From Gemmata sp. (GTDB lineage: Bacteria; Planctomycetota; Planctomycetia; Gemmatales; Gemmataceae), in the NCBI GenBank assembly GCA_022843445.1, contig JALHNS010000022.1:1-34228 (forward strand): DNA of 34,228 nt, in the 5' to 3' direction. A program made the position numbers and the translations under genes. Numbering within the stretch: the first letter of the stretch is position 1; every line of letters starts with the position of its first letter. The notes under the pieces are model-generated. The model searched no databases. It was not told the origin of the DNA and worked only from the letters and a program-made list of their open reading frames with translations. Of the stretch, positions 7,370-15,752 are shown in pieces.

Positions 7370-9019
7370 ATGAGCGCTTCTGTCGGCGGTGTACTGGAGC
7401 AAGTGGAGCGCCCGCGCTCGCTGTTCGGCCCCGACTACCTGCGGCTCGCCGCGGTCGCGCTGGTCGCGGTCGCGGTCCACGGCTGGCTCATCGCAACTAC
7501 CGCAGTGACGGCCCGCGACAGCCTCGGGTTCGCACGCCAAGCGCTCAGTTTCGCAAGCCCCTCTAGCGTTCCGCCGCACGCCGACGGCCGCTCGAAGACC
7601 ACGATAGACCTCGTGCGCGAATCGGAACACCCGCCGGGCTACCCGCTCGCGGTGTGGGTGACGCACGCCGGGCTGCGCCGCGCGCTGCCGGACGTGGCGA
7701 TTCCCGATCGCGCGCTCGTCGCCACGCAGCTCACGAACGCACTAGCGGCGGTGCTGCTGGTGGTGCCCACATACCTTATCGGCCGGTTGCTGTTCGGCCG
7801 TAACACCGGTTTCGCGGCGGCCCTGCTGTTCCAAGTGCTACCGGTGCCGGCGCGCATCACCAGCGACGGCCTTACCGAAGGTACGTTCCTGCTGGTCGCG
7901 GTGTCGGCGCTCGCGTTGGGCGTGTGGGCGGTGAAGACGCGCCGCGTCTTCGGCTTCCTCGTGTGCGGCATGGCGTGCGGCGCGAGCTACCTCGTGCGCC
8001 CCGAAGGGCTGATACTCGCGGTCGGGCCGGGCGCGGTGGCGCTGTGGCTCGGCCTCACGCGCCGCTGGCCCCGCGACGCCGCTGCCGGGCGCGTCGCGGC
8101 GCTCTGCGTTGGCGCGCTGCTGGTTTCGGTGCCGTATATGGCGCTCATCGGGAAGCTGAGCAACAAGGCAACGAGCGGGATGCTGAACCCACTCGAAGCG
8201 CCGCCGGGGCCGATCTACCGCGGCGGCCCGGAAGGCTCGCACCGCGCGCCGGCGGCCGCGCCGCCGCTTGGCGCCTGGTGGAACCACGAACTGGACGCCG
8301 GCAAGAGCCGCGAGTTGTGGGCGTTCGGCGCGGTGTTTCAAGAAACGACGAAGGCCGCGAACTACGCGATCTGGCCGCTGGCGCTCTTCGGTGCGCTCGC
8401 ACTGCGCCGCCGGTTCCGTGAAGAGCCGGCGCTCTGGGTGCCGGTGGTGGTGTGCGTGGCGAACCTCGCGCTCTTGCTGTACCTCGCGGCGCGGGTGGGC
8501 TACGTGTCCGAACGGCACACGATGCTCATTACGCTCATCGGGTGCGTGTTCGCGGCTGCGGCGCTCCCACCGCTCGCAACCGCGGTGGGGCAGGCGCTGC
8601 CGGTCTTCGACCGCGTCGGGGTGCGCGTCACGGCCGCCGGACTGTTGGTGTGCGTGATTGCGGGTTCGCTGCCGTTCGCACTGAAGCCGCTGCACGCGAA
8701 CCGCGAGGGGCACAAACACGCGGGTCGCTGGCTCGCGGAACACGCGACGGCGCGCGACGCGGTGGTCGATCCGTTCGCGTGGGCCGAGTGGTACGCCGGG
8801 CGCACGCTGTACCGCTCGTCCGGCACCAACCCGGACCCGTCGCGCAACACCTACATCATCGTGGAACCGAACGCGAAGACCGCGCACTCGCGCCTGCCGG
8901 TTCTCGATGAAGCGAAGAAACTGGCCGCGCACCCGACGCAGCGCGTGGTGTATCAGTGGCCGGAAGGGGCGCCGAAGGACAAGGTGCAGGTGGCGATCGT
9001 GAAGATCGGCCCGGAGTGA
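7370..9019 (+). CDS. GT39/ArnT-like polytopic membrane glycosyltransferase
   Basis: A 549-residue integral membrane protein of the PMT/ArnT (GT-C fold) type, which transfers sugars from polyprenyl-phosphate donors on the outer face of the cytoplasmic membrane. The first membrane helix is at about residues 24-46. It is followed by the first periplasmic loop with TARDSLGFARQA (Asp50) and ESEHPPGYPLAVW, matching the conserved acidic and HPPGY positions of the family. About ten more hydrophobic segments follow, including TNALAAVLLVVPTYLIGRLLFG and GASYLVRPEGLILAVGPG. The C-terminal region (from about 440) is soluble and contains HAGRWLAEHATARDAVVDPF, as in related enzymes. The usual Asp-Glu pair is Asp-Ser here. 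The acceptor (protein, lipid A or polysaccharide) cannot be told from sequence. Confidence 0.82.
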   Translation: MSASVGGVLEQVERPRSLFGPDYLRLAAVALVAVAVHGWLIATTAVTARDSLGFARQALSFASPSSVPPHADGRSKTTIDLVRESEHPPGYPLAVWVTHAGLRRALPDVAIPDRALVATQLTNALAAVLLVVPTYLIGRLLFGRNTGFAAALLFQVLPVPARITSDGLTEGTFLLVAVSALALGVWAVKTRRVFGFLVCGMACGASYLVRPEGLILAVGPGAVALWLGLTRRWPRDAAAGRVAALCVGALLVSVPYMALIGKLSNKATSGMLNPLEAPPGPIYRGGPEGSHRAPAAAPPLGAWWNHELDAGKSRELWAFGAVFQETTKAANYAIWPLALFGALALRRRFREEPALWVPVVVCVANLALLLYLAARVGYVSERHTMLITLIGCVFAAAALPPLATAVGQALPVFDRVGVRVTAAGLLVCVIAGSLPFALKPLHANREGHKHAGRWLAEHATARDAVVDPFAWAEWYAGRTLYRSSGTNPDPSRNTYIIVEPNAKTAHSRLPVLDEAKKLAAHPTQRVVYQWPEGAPKDKVQVAIVKIGPE

Positions 9020-9046
9020 GGAGCGCTCCAGAAGGTAACCTGCCGT

Positions 9047-9111
9047 CGAACCGCCGGCGTAAGCCGGCTGGGTTCTTCCAAGCAACCCAGCCGGCTTCCG
9101 CCGGCGGTTCG
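9047..9111. terminator. 28-bp inverted repeat (bidirectional terminator / REP-like)
   Basis: Arms 9047-9074 and 9084-9111 are reverse complements over 28 bases with one mismatch, around a 9-base loop. Each arm contains the core GCCGGCG-NN-AGCCGGC, itself a smaller palindrome. It sits between convergent stops at 9019 and 9123, so bidirectional termination is likely. The same core occurs at 19753-19770, which suggests a dispersed REP-like repeat. Confidence 0.65.
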
Positions 9112-9122
9112 GCCGTGGTTTG

Positions 9123-10496
9123 TCAATCGAACAACCGAATTAGCTCCGTTACGCTCGTGAGGTTCTCGAGGTCCCAGCAGCGGGCGAGGATCGCGTCGGC
9201 CTTCGCCTTCCCGTAGCGCGGTTCCGCGACGCGCCGGAACTTCGCTTCCACTTCGCTATCGGTCATCGGGTTCCCGGCGTGGCCGCGGGGGAACTCCACC
9301 TCGCGCACCAGTTGCGTGCCGTCGTTCAGCGTTACCGTGATGCGGTTCGGGATGCCCTTCGGGTAGCGCGCGTCGAGTGTGGTATCGTGTCGCACCTTCA
9401 CCTTGCCGGTGAACGCGACCCGCGCGGCGTTCGTGAAGTGCGCCTCGTCGAACGTTTCGAGGTACACGTCGCCGTCGTAGAGCGCCGCGGCCGTGCAGTA
9501 CGGGAGCGAGTGGTCCGCGGTCTCGCGCGTCTTCGGTGCCCACGCCTCCGGGTACTTGCCGATGATGTTGTAACTCGCCTCGAACGTCGCGATGTCGATC
9601 TCCTTCACCTGCGAAACGTCGCCCTTCAGTTCCGCGCGCAACTGCAACGCGGCATCAATCGCGCTCTGCGAGTGGTACTCCGCGGGCCAGAACTTGATGT
9701 AGGTCTTGTTAATCATGAAGCCGTCGGTGTTGCCGAACTCGGCCCCGAACGGCGCGGGGTCGAACGCCTCGCGCGCGACCAACTTGAAGAAGCCCAAATC
9801 GCCCTCGAAGATCGGGGCCGGGCCGGTCATGCCGTCGGCCGCGAGCGTGGCCGCGAACACCCCGTTGCGGGCCGCGTTCGCGAACGCGCAGCCCTTCCAC
9901 ATGCTCAGTTCGCCGCTGCGCGTTTGCCGCAGCGCGACGTTGCACACCCCGGCCAGCCCGACGGTGTGCGTGAGCTTCGTCACGTCCAACTTCATCAGCT
10001 TCGCCGAAGCGACCGCGCTGGAAATCGCACCGTAGGTGACGTGATCGACGCCGTGCTTGCGCAGGCTCGCTGCGTCGCAGAACCGGCACTGGATTTCGTA
10101 AGCGAGCACCGCGGCGATAATCAGTTCGCGGCCCCCGGCGTTTACGGCTTCGCCCACCGCGAGGACTGCGGCGAGGTTGTCGCTCGGGTGCGCCGGTTCT
10201 TTGCTCAGGTAGGTGTCGTTGAAGTCCAAGTAGCGGATCAGCAGGCCGTTCACGAACGTCGCCCATTCGATGCTGCTGCGCCCGGACGCGAGCACCGACG
10301 CGCCCGGGTTGCTGCTCACGCGCGCCGCGCACTTCTTCGCGATGGCGTAAGCGTCTGATGGCATCGCGCCAATGGCTGTTGCGAACGAGTCGATGAACCG
10401 GCGCTTCGTTTCGTGAACCGCTTCTTTGGTGAGCTTGTCGAACGTGAGGCCGTCGGCGTAGGTGGCGAGTCGAGCTGCGAGCGTGTGCGAAGCCAT
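9123..10496 (-). CDS. MmgE/PrpD-family protein (2-methylcitrate dehydratase-like)
   Basis: A 457-residue MmgE/PrpD-fold protein; characterised members dehydrate 2-methylcitrate (propionate catabolism) or act as aconitate decarboxylases. Family signatures: FDKLTKEAVHETKRRFIDSFATAIGA, ATFVNGLLIRYLDFNDTYL, AHPSDNLAAVLAVGEA, TVGLAGVCNVALRQTRSGEL-type helices, MWKGCAFANAARNGVFAATLAADGMTGP, and KFWPAEYHSQSAIDAAL. The C-terminal domain carries ADHSLPYCTAAALYDG. The ATG at 10496 (MASHTLAARL) matches the usual family start; a longer reading to 10589 would overlap the divergent gene. No prpB, prpC or acnD lies nearby, so the actual substrate is uncertain. Confidence 0.88.
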   Translation of the reverse strand: MASHTLAARLATYADGLTFDKLTKEAVHETKRRFIDSFATAIGAMPSDAYAIAKKCAARVSSNPGASVLASGRSSIEWATFVNGLLIRYLDFNDTYLSKEPAHPSDNLAAVLAVGEAVNAGGRELIIAAVLAYEIQCRFCDAASLRKHGVDHVTYGAISSAVASAKLMKLDVTKLTHTVGLAGVCNVALRQTRSGELSMWKGCAFANAARNGVFAATLAADGMTGPAPIFEGDLGFFKLVAREAFDPAPFGAEFGNTDGFMINKTYIKFWPAEYHSQSAIDAALQLRAELKGDVSQVKEIDIATFEASYNIIGKYPEAWAPKTRETADHSLPYCTAAALYDGDVYLETFDEAHFTNAARVAFTGKVKVRHDTTLDARYPKGIPNRITVTLNDGTQLVREVEFPRGHAGNPMTDSEVEAKFRRVAEPRYGKAKADAILARCWDLENLTSVTELIRLFD

Positions 10497-10594
10497 CGCG
10501 TGTTCCCGAAGGTGTGGAAGGTGCTGCCGGTGTTGTACGAACCCGCGCGTGCGGTACATTACACGCGATCCCACATTCCCCACCGGCACCGCGC

Positions 10595-11401
10595 ATGATC
10601 CCGTGCATCTCGCAAGCGACCACGATGAGCGGCACGTTCGCCGACGACGCCACCGACTACCCCGCGGGCGGCTGCACCGCGCTCGAAGTGTGGCTCACCA
10701 AGCTCGAAAAGCACCTGCAAGACGTGAGCGCGCCGGACACCAAGAAGGCGCTCGCGGATCGCGGCATTGCGCTCGTGGCCGCGGCGTATCAGGGCGGGTT
10801 GCTGCTCTCGCAGGGCGACGCGCGCAAGGCGCACTTCGAGCACTTCAAGCGCCGGCTCGACCTGTGCCAAACGTTCGGCATTCGCACGCTGCTGCTCGCG
10901 GCCGACTTCGCCACCACCCCGGACGCGACCGCGCTCGGGCGCGCCGTTACCTCTCTCGCACAGGCGGCGCAGTGGGCGGCCGGGTTCGGCGTGCGGCTCG
11001 CGCTGGAGTTTCGCGGAACCGATGCGTTCTGTTCGTGCCTCGATACCGCGATCACGCTCGTGGAGCAGTGCCGCGAACCGAACGCCGGCGTGTGCCTCGA
11101 TGCGTTCCACTTCTACAAGGGGCCGAGTAAGCACGAAGACTTGGAGCGCCTGACGACCGCGAACGTGTTTCACGTTCAACTCTGCGACGTGGCCGGGGTG
11201 CCGCGGGAGCTGATGACCGATTCCGACCGCGTGCTGCCGGGCGAAGGCGACTTTCGTCTCGAACCGATCGTGCAGCGGTTGAAGGCGATTGGCTACACCG
11301 GCGGCGTGTCGCTGGAACTGCTGAACCCGGTGCTGTGGCAACTGAAGGCGACACAGGTGGTGGAGTTGGGGATGGAGGCGCTGCGGCGCGCTTTGAACTG
11401 A
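10595..11401 (+). CDS. Sugar phosphate isomerase/epimerase-like TIM-barrel protein
   Basis: A 268-residue AP_endonuc_2/xylose-isomerase-like barrel. Expected metal-ligand strands are visible: LALEFRGTDAF (Glu), VCLDAFHFYKGP (Asp and His), NVFHVQLCDVAG (His and Asp), RVLPGEGDFRLEPIVQRL, and GGVSLELLNP (Glu). The N-terminus MIPCISQATTMSGTFADD is typical of a planctomycete group in this superfamily. The first ATG (10595) is chosen; another at 10625 is possible but would remove the first beta strand. It is divergent from the PrpD-like gene with 98 bases between starts. Superfamily members isomerise or epimerise sugars or inositols; the substrate is unknown here. Confidence 0.85.
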   Translation: MIPCISQATTMSGTFADDATDYPAGGCTALEVWLTKLEKHLQDVSAPDTKKALADRGIALVAAAYQGGLLLSQGDARKAHFEHFKRRLDLCQTFGIRTLLLAADFATTPDATALGRAVTSLAQAAQWAAGFGVRLALEFRGTDAFCSCLDTAITLVEQCREPNAGVCLDAFHFYKGPSKHEDLERLTTANVFHVQLCDVAGVPRELMTDSDRVLPGEGDFRLEPIVQRLKAIGYTGGVSLELLNPVLWQLKATQVVELGMEALRRALN

Positions 11402-11473
11402 TCCGCACCCGAACTCGGGGCACGCGGTCCGTGTCTACTCCCGCGCCCGAAGTCTGCTTGTGCGGGAGGATGC

Positions 11474-12139
11474 ATGGAACCGGGCGTGCGCGGCGGTTAC
11501 GACCGCTGGGCCGCGGTGTACGACCGCGACGCGAACCCGTTGGTCGCGCTCGAAGAGGAACACGCGCCCGCCGCAATCGGTGACGCGCGGGGCCTCGCGG
11601 TACTCGATTTGGGCTGCGGCACCGGGCGGCACGCGGTACGACTCGCGGGTGCGGGCGCGACCGTGACCGCGGTCGATTTCTCGGAAGGGATGCTCGCCGA
11701 GGCCCGCGCGAAGCCGGGCGCGGAGGGCGTCGCATTCGTCGCGCACGACCTGCACGCGCCGCTTCCGTTCGCCGCGGGCGCGTTCGACTTCGTCGTGAGC
11801 GGCCTCGTGCTCGAACACCTGCGCGAATTGGCACCGTTCTTCGCAGAGGCGCGGCGCGTGTTGAAACCCGGCGGGCGCGCCGTCGTGTCGGCGATGCACC
11901 CCGCGATGTTCCTGCGCGGCGCGCACGCGCGGTTCACCGACCCCGCGAGCGGCGAACTCGTCGCGCCCGGTAGCTACCCGCACTCGGTGAGCGGGTTCGT
12001 TTTGGCCGCGCTTCGCGCCGGCTTCCGCATCGACGATCTGAGCGAACACGCCCCGGACGCGGCGCTCGCGGCGCGTGTGCCGCGGGCCGAAAAGTACGTC
12101 GGTTGGCCGATGCTGGTGTTGATGCGATTGCGCGCGTGA
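11474..12139 (+). CDS. Class I SAM-dependent methyltransferase
   Basis: A 221-residue methyltransferase of the UbiE/Methyltransf_11 type. Motif I is VLDLGCGTGRHAV (Asp45 to Gly51) and the acidic residue ending strand 2 is Asp68 in VTAVDFSEGMLAEAR. Motif post-II is FDFVVSGLVLEHL and motif III is EARRVLKPGGRAVVS, followed by AMHPAMFLRGAHARF. GGGAGG lies 5-6 bases before the ATG at 11474. The protein has no membrane segment. Its acceptor (small molecule, quinone or protein) cannot be inferred. It stands 72 bases after the TIM-barrel gene and could be co-transcribed. Confidence 0.88.
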   Translation: MEPGVRGGYDRWAAVYDRDANPLVALEEEHAPAAIGDARGLAVLDLGCGTGRHAVRLAGAGATVTAVDFSEGMLAEARAKPGAEGVAFVAHDLHAPLPFAAGAFDFVVSGLVLEHLRELAPFFAEARRVLKPGGRAVVSAMHPAMFLRGAHARFTDPASGELVAPGSYPHSVSGFVLAALRAGFRIDDLSEHAPDAALAARVPRAEKYVGWPMLVLMRLRA

Positions 12140-12207
12140 GCGCGGTTTCCCGGTTGCCGCGGGGCGAATTCTCTCGGTGTGTTCTGTGAGCACATCGGAG
12201 GTTCGCC

Positions 12208-12681
12208 ATGTCTCAGCGGCTCCTCGAACTGGCTCTCGTGTGGGTTCACGGTCTTTCCGCCGCGGCGTGGTTCGGTGCGATCTTCTACCGCACGCTCGTG
12301 GTGGACGGCAAGGCGCTCGGGTTCTTCCCGCGGCGCGCCGACTACGAGCACTTCAGCACCCACCTCGCGCACAACATGCGGTACTTCGTGAGCGCCGGGC
12401 TGCTCGTGTGCGGGCTGTCCGGGTTCGCGCTCGCCGGGCTGAAGTGGGAAGCGGCCGGCGACACGTGGCTCGCGCTCGTGATCGCGAAAGGCACGCTGTG
12501 GCTCGGCGCGTGCGGGCTGTTCGCGTACGTGTCGTGGGTTCACTGGAAGTGGCGCGCGTGCGCGTCACCAGAAGAGTTCGAAGGCTACCGACGGGAAGGG
12601 CAACGACTCGCGGGCGCGATGGTGCTCCTGAGCGGCACCGGGTTCGCGCTCGGGCAAGCGTGCCGCGTCCTCGCGTGGTAA
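12208..12681 (+). CDS. CopD-like four-helix membrane protein
   Basis: A 157-residue integral membrane protein with about four hydrophobic helices: residues 7-27 (LALVWVHGLSAAAWFGAIFY), 59-78 (FVSAGLLVCGLSGFALAGL), 87-110 and 132-152. The first helix carries the H-x6-W-F-G pattern of CopD/YwhB-like and other four-helix haem or copper proteins; further histidines lie in HLAHNMRYF and WVHWKW. A GGAGG site lies 8 bases before the ATG. No copC or copper regulator is adjacent, so a role in copper import is only one option. Confident as a membrane protein, less so as to function. Confidence 0.7.
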   Translation: MSQRLLELALVWVHGLSAAAWFGAIFYRTLVVDGKALGFFPRRADYEHFSTHLAHNMRYFVSAGLLVCGLSGFALAGLKWEAAGDTWLALVIAKGTLWLGACGLFAYVSWVHWKWRACASPEEFEGYRREGQRLAGAMVLLSGTGFALGQACRVLAW

Positions 12682-12793
12682 GCTGTAACGGTTGCGCCGC
12701 GCGCCCGGACGCGCGGCACATTCGCGCGAACCGTTCCCATCGGCCCACGTAACGCGCGCGGCCGATGAAGCCCTCAACCACGAGGGCGATGTG

Positions 12794-13090
12794 ATGGCGA
12801 CCTTTTACGTTCTGCCGCCGCGGGAAGCGCTCGAAGCGGCGGTCTCTTCGCTGTTCGCCAGACTGCTACCCGGTCTGCCGCTGCCCGCGGATTCGTGGGG
12901 CACGCTCTCCGAACACCTCGCGCGCGCCGCGAACTGGCCCGACGACGTGTTCCTCGTGCCGCGCGACGAACTGCCCGAAGGCGACCCGGCGGAGGCGCTC
13001 GCGGAGGGGTACGGTGCGGACGCCGCCGACCGCGTGATCGAGGTGAGTCTCGCCCGCGGACCGCGTGGCGTTTCGCTCGCCGGTCGCTAA
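12794..13090 (+). CDS. Small conserved hypothetical protein (98 aa)
   Basis: A 98-residue soluble protein beginning MATFYVLPPREALEAAVSSLFARLLPGLPLP and containing DVFLVPRDELPEGDPAEALAEGYGADAADRVIEVSL. The pattern is alpha/beta, mildly acidic, with no signal peptide, membrane helix or recognised motif. The ATG at 12794 has GAGGG 7-12 bases upstream; the longer reading to 12692 is unlike the rest. The gene is 39 bases upstream of the acidic protein at 13130, so the two may form one transcription unit. No function is proposed. Confidence 0.7.
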   Translation: MATFYVLPPREALEAAVSSLFARLLPGLPLPADSWGTLSEHLARAANWPDDVFLVPRDELPEGDPAEALAEGYGADAADRVIEVSLARGPRGVSLAGR

Positions 13091-13129
13091 GATGACCGGG
13101 AACGAACCTCACATTCGGCCGCACCCGCC

Positions 13130-13741
13130 ATGAGTTCACCCGCATCCGGCAACGACGACTGGGACGACCTCGCCCGCGAACTGGGCGTGAGCAAGTCCGA
13201 CCCGCACCCGGCACCGCCACCGGACATGGTGGAGCGCATCGTGGACGCCGAAGCGGTCGAACCGCACCACGGCGACCCGCGCGCGGAAGACGACGCGTTC
13301 GGCGCGGGCGAACCGGAACTGGTCGCGGACGAAACCCCGGACGCGCAACCCGACGACAACCCCAACGCCACCGGCGAACCGATCCCCGCGGCCGACGGCG
13401 AACCCGGCAAGCGCCAGCGCCGCCGCCGCCGTCGCCGCCGCAAGGGCGCGCCGGCGGAGGGCACCGAACCGGTCGCCACCGGGCCGGACGACGACGCGGC
13501 CGAACCGGACGAAGACGAAGTGAGCGAAACGGCCGACGGCGCGGAAGCGAGCGACGACGAGGCGTTCGCGGACGCCGCCGGTGAAGCCGCCGAAGACGCT
13601 CCCTACGAAGACGAAGACGCTCTGCAACCGGTCGGCGCGGAAGAAGAGGACGTGGCGACCGAAGCCCTGCGCGACCTGATCGCCAACTGGAACGTGCCCG
13701 CGTGGGACGAGATCATCGGCGGGCTGTACCGTCCGAATTAG
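13130..13741 (+). CDS. Acidic disordered protein with central Arg8 block
   Basis: A 203-residue protein of strongly biased composition. It has a short N-terminal helix (DDWDDLARELGV), long Asp/Glu/Ala/Pro stretches, and a block KRQ followed by eight consecutive Arg and a Lys at residues 94-105. After more acidic sequence, the C-terminus has an ordered-looking helix-rich end (TEALRDLIANWNVPAWDEIIGGLYRPN, residues 177-203). The Arg block resembles RNA-binding linkers of RNase E/G and DEAD-box tails, but no catalytic domain is present. The end may be a docking segment (inference). Its TAG stop overlaps the first base of the repeat element at 13742. The exact function is unknown. Confidence 0.78.
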   Translation: MSSPASGNDDWDDLARELGVSKSDPHPAPPPDMVERIVDAEAVEPHHGDPRAEDDAFGAGEPELVADETPDAQPDDNPNATGEPIPAADGEPGKRQRRRRRRRRKGAPAEGTEPVATGPDDDAAEPDEDEVSETADGAEASDDEAFADAAGEAAEDAPYEDEDALQPVGAEEEDVATEALRDLIANWNVPAWDEIIGGLYRPN

Positions 13742-13836
13742 TGGTCAGTGGGCAGTGGGCAGTGGACGGTCGGAAGCTGGCGCTTGTCCGCTTCTGTCCG
13801 CCCACCGCCCACTCTCCACTTCTCACTTTGGAGTTG
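13739..13836. repeat. Heptad-repeat inverted element, copy 1
   Basis: The left side (TTAGTGGTCAGTGGGCAGTG...) is made of 7-base units of the form GTGGTCA/GTGGGCA. The right side (about 13798-13836) carries the reverse complement of similar units (CCACCGCCCACT...). The ends can pair to form a long imperfect hairpin. The TAG stop of the upstream gene (13739-13741) is part of the element's first bases. It ends directly at the ribosome-binding region of the acetyltransferase gene at 13839. A related element is at 14305-14419. Confidence 0.6.
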
Positions 13837-13838
13837 CG

Positions 13839-14288
13839 ATGGCGGACGCGATCATCGACGTGGTCGGGCCGGACGAGTTGCCGCTGATTGTGGAGATGTA
13901 CAACCGCATCTTCCGACCGACGAAACCCATCGAGGCGTTCCAGCGGCGGTTCCTCGGCCGGCACAACGTGCTGCAACTGGTCGCGCGAGTGAAGGACAAG
14001 CCCGCGGGGTTCTTCCTCGGGTTCGAGTACAAGCCGAACACGTTCTACGCGTGGTTCTACGGCGTGCAGCCCGAGTTCCGCCGCTCCGGGATCGGTTCGC
14101 AACTCATGGAAGCCGCCCAAAGTTGGGCCGCCCAACAGGGCTACGGGTTCATCCGCCTCGAGTGCCACAACGCGCACCGCCCGATGCTCCACCTCGCCAT
14201 CGAACTGGGCTACAACATCGTCGGCATCCACTGGGACGCGGCCCGCAACGACAACCTCATCGCGTTCGAGAAGCCGCTGGGCCGCTAG
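13839..14288 (+). CDS. GNAT-family N-acetyltransferase
   Basis: A 149-residue acetyl-CoA-dependent transferase. GNAT motifs: strand 4 with FYAWFYGVQPEFRRSGIGSQLM, where R-R-S-G-I-G-S is the pyrophosphate-binding motif A, then helix AAQSWAAQQGYGFIRLECHN and strand 5. Motif B is HRPMLHLAIELGYNIVGIHW. The N-terminal segment DAIIDVVGPDELPLIVEMYNRIFRPTKP is a typical beta1-alpha1 lid. The ATG at 13839 follows TTGGAG; upstream codons are repeat sequence. The acceptor is unknown. The gene is bracketed by two related heptad-repeat elements. Confidence 0.88.
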   Translation: MADAIIDVVGPDELPLIVEMYNRIFRPTKPIEAFQRRFLGRHNVLQLVARVKDKPAGFFLGFEYKPNTFYAWFYGVQPEFRRSGIGSQLMEAAQSWAAQQGYGFIRLECHNAHRPMLHLAIELGYNIVGIHWDAARNDNLIAFEKPLGR

Positions 14289-14304
14289 AGCCAGTCGGTG
14301 GCGG

Positions 14305-14419
14305 TTAGTGGTCAGTGGTCGGTCGGCAGAAGAGAACGGGGGCGAAGTGTGCGCTTCACCGCTTGCATTTCACCCGCGCTCTTTGTCTACTGATCACTGA
14401 CCACCGACCACCGAACACT
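14305..14419. repeat. Heptad-repeat inverted element, copy 2
   Basis: The left end TTAGTGGTCAGTGG (14306-14319) is identical over 14 bases to the left end of the element at 13739. The right end (about 14388-14417) contains CACTGACCACCGACCACCG, the inverted complement of the same 7-base unit GTGGTCA/GTGGTCG. The middle is unrelated to copy 1. The element occupies the whole gap before glgC and ends about 10 bases before its ATG. Confidence 0.6.
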
Positions 14420-14427
14420 CGAACAAC

Positions 14428-15690
14428 ATGCGCGGCGTAATCACGGTCATTCTCGCGGGCGGGAAGGGGACGCGGCTCGAACCGCTCACCCGCGACCGCG
14501 CGAAACCGGCGGTTCCGTTCGGTGGCCTGTACCGCATCATCGACTTCACCCTCTCCAACTGCATTAACAGCGGCTTGCGCCGCGTTTTAGTCCTCACGCA
14601 GTACAAGTCGCGCAGTTTGGACCGCCACATTCGCTACGGCTGGAACTTCCTCAGCTCGGAAATGGGCGACGCGGTGGAGGTGCTGCCGCCGCAGCAGCGC
14701 ATCGACGAAACGTGGTATCAGGGCACCGCGGACGCGATCTACCAGAACATCTACTCGCTGGAGCGCGAGAACGTCGATCAGGTGATGATTCTGGCCGGCG
14801 ACCACATTTACAAGATGGACTACGGGCGCATGATCCGCGCGCACCGCGAGCGCGGCGCGGACGCCACCGTCGGGTGCATCCCCGTTCCGCTCGCCGACGT
14901 GCGGCACTTCGGCATCATGCAGACCGCGGCCGACGACCGCGTGGTGAACTTCGTCGAGAAGCCGAAGACCGCCGACCCGATGCCCGGCGACCCGCACCAC
15001 GCGCTCGGCTCGATGGGCATTTACGTGTTCAACGCGCAACTGCTGTTCGAGCAACTGTGCCGCGACGCCGCCGCCCCGGGCAGCGCGCACGACTTCGGCA
15101 AGAACATCATCCCGCACATGATCGAGGCCGGGCAGAAGGTGTTCGCGCACCGGTTCCGCGACGAGAACCGCAAGGCGATCCCGTACTGGCGCGACGTCGG
15201 CACGCTCGACGCCTACTATCAGGCGAACATGGACCTGATCTCCGTGGAACCGGTGCTGAACCTGTACGACGCGAACTGGCCGATCCGCACGCAGCAACCG
15301 CAACTGCCGCCCGCGAAGTTCGTGTTCACCGGCGAAGGCGCGCCCGGGCACGCGCGGCGCGGCGAGGCGCTGGACAGCATCGTGTGCGCCGGCAGCATCG
15401 TGTCCGGCGGGCACGTGCGGCGCAGCATCCTCTCGCCGCGCACCCGCGTGAACAGCTACGCGGTGGTCGAAGACTCGCTCCTGTTGGAGGGCGTCGACGT
15501 GGGGCGGTACTGCCGCGTGCGCCGCGCGATCATCGACAAGGAGGTCAAGTTGCCGCCGTACACGGTGCTCGGCTACGACCCCGAGTTCGACCGCCGCCGC
15601 GGGTTCGTGGTGACGGAGCAGGGCGTGGTGATCGTGGCGAAGAACGAACCGCCCGAAACGTTCCAAGCCCCGAACCCGCTGCCGAACTAA
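14428..15690 (+). CDS. glgC: Glucose-1-phosphate adenylyltransferase (ADP-glucose pyrophosphorylase)
   Basis: A 420-residue enzyme that makes ADP-glucose from ATP and glucose-1-phosphate, the committed step of bacterial glycogen synthesis. The N-terminal nucleotidyltransferase domain begins [27 protein letters not shown] (Gly-Gly-x-Gly-Thr-Arg loop with the regulatory and catalytic Lys). It continues with [46 protein letters not shown] and [18 protein letters not shown]. The C-terminal left-handed beta-helix domain starts near residue 310 ([43 protein letters not shown]). Length and motifs fit GlgC well. No other glg gene is in the window. A small GGCCCC-TTC-GGGGCC hairpin (15701-15715) follows the stop. 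Confidence 0.96.
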   Translation: MRGVITVILAGGKGTRLEPLTRDRAKPAVPFGGLYRIIDFTLSNCINSGLRRVLVLTQYKSRSLDRHIRYGWNFLSSEMGDAVEVLPPQQRIDETWYQGTADAIYQNIYSLERENVDQVMILAGDHIYKMDYGRMIRAHRERGADATVGCIPVPLADVRHFGIMQTAADDRVVNFVEKPKTADPMPGDPHHALGSMGIYVFNAQLLFEQLCRDAAAPGSAHDFGKNIIPHMIEAGQKVFAHRFRDENRKAIPYWRDVGTLDAYYQANMDLISVEPVLNLYDANWPIRTQQPQLPPAKFVFTGEGAPGHARRGEALDSIVCAGSIVSGGHVRRSILSPRTRVNSYAVVEDSLLLEGVDVGRYCRVRRAIIDKEVKLPPYTVLGYDPEFDRRRGFVVTEQGVVIVAKNEPPETFQAPNPLPN

Positions 15691-15700
15691 TTTGCCGCGG

Positions 15701-15715
15701 GGCCCCTTCGGGGCC
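15701..15715 (+). terminator. Short hairpin after glgC
   Basis: GGCCCC (15701-15706) and GGGGCC (15710-15715) pair around TTC, 10 bases after the glgC stop. There is no T-tract, so terminator activity is uncertain. Confidence 0.3.
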
Positions 15716-15752
15716 TCCGCTCAACGCTCCTTGTTCCCTCTGAGGCTCAACG

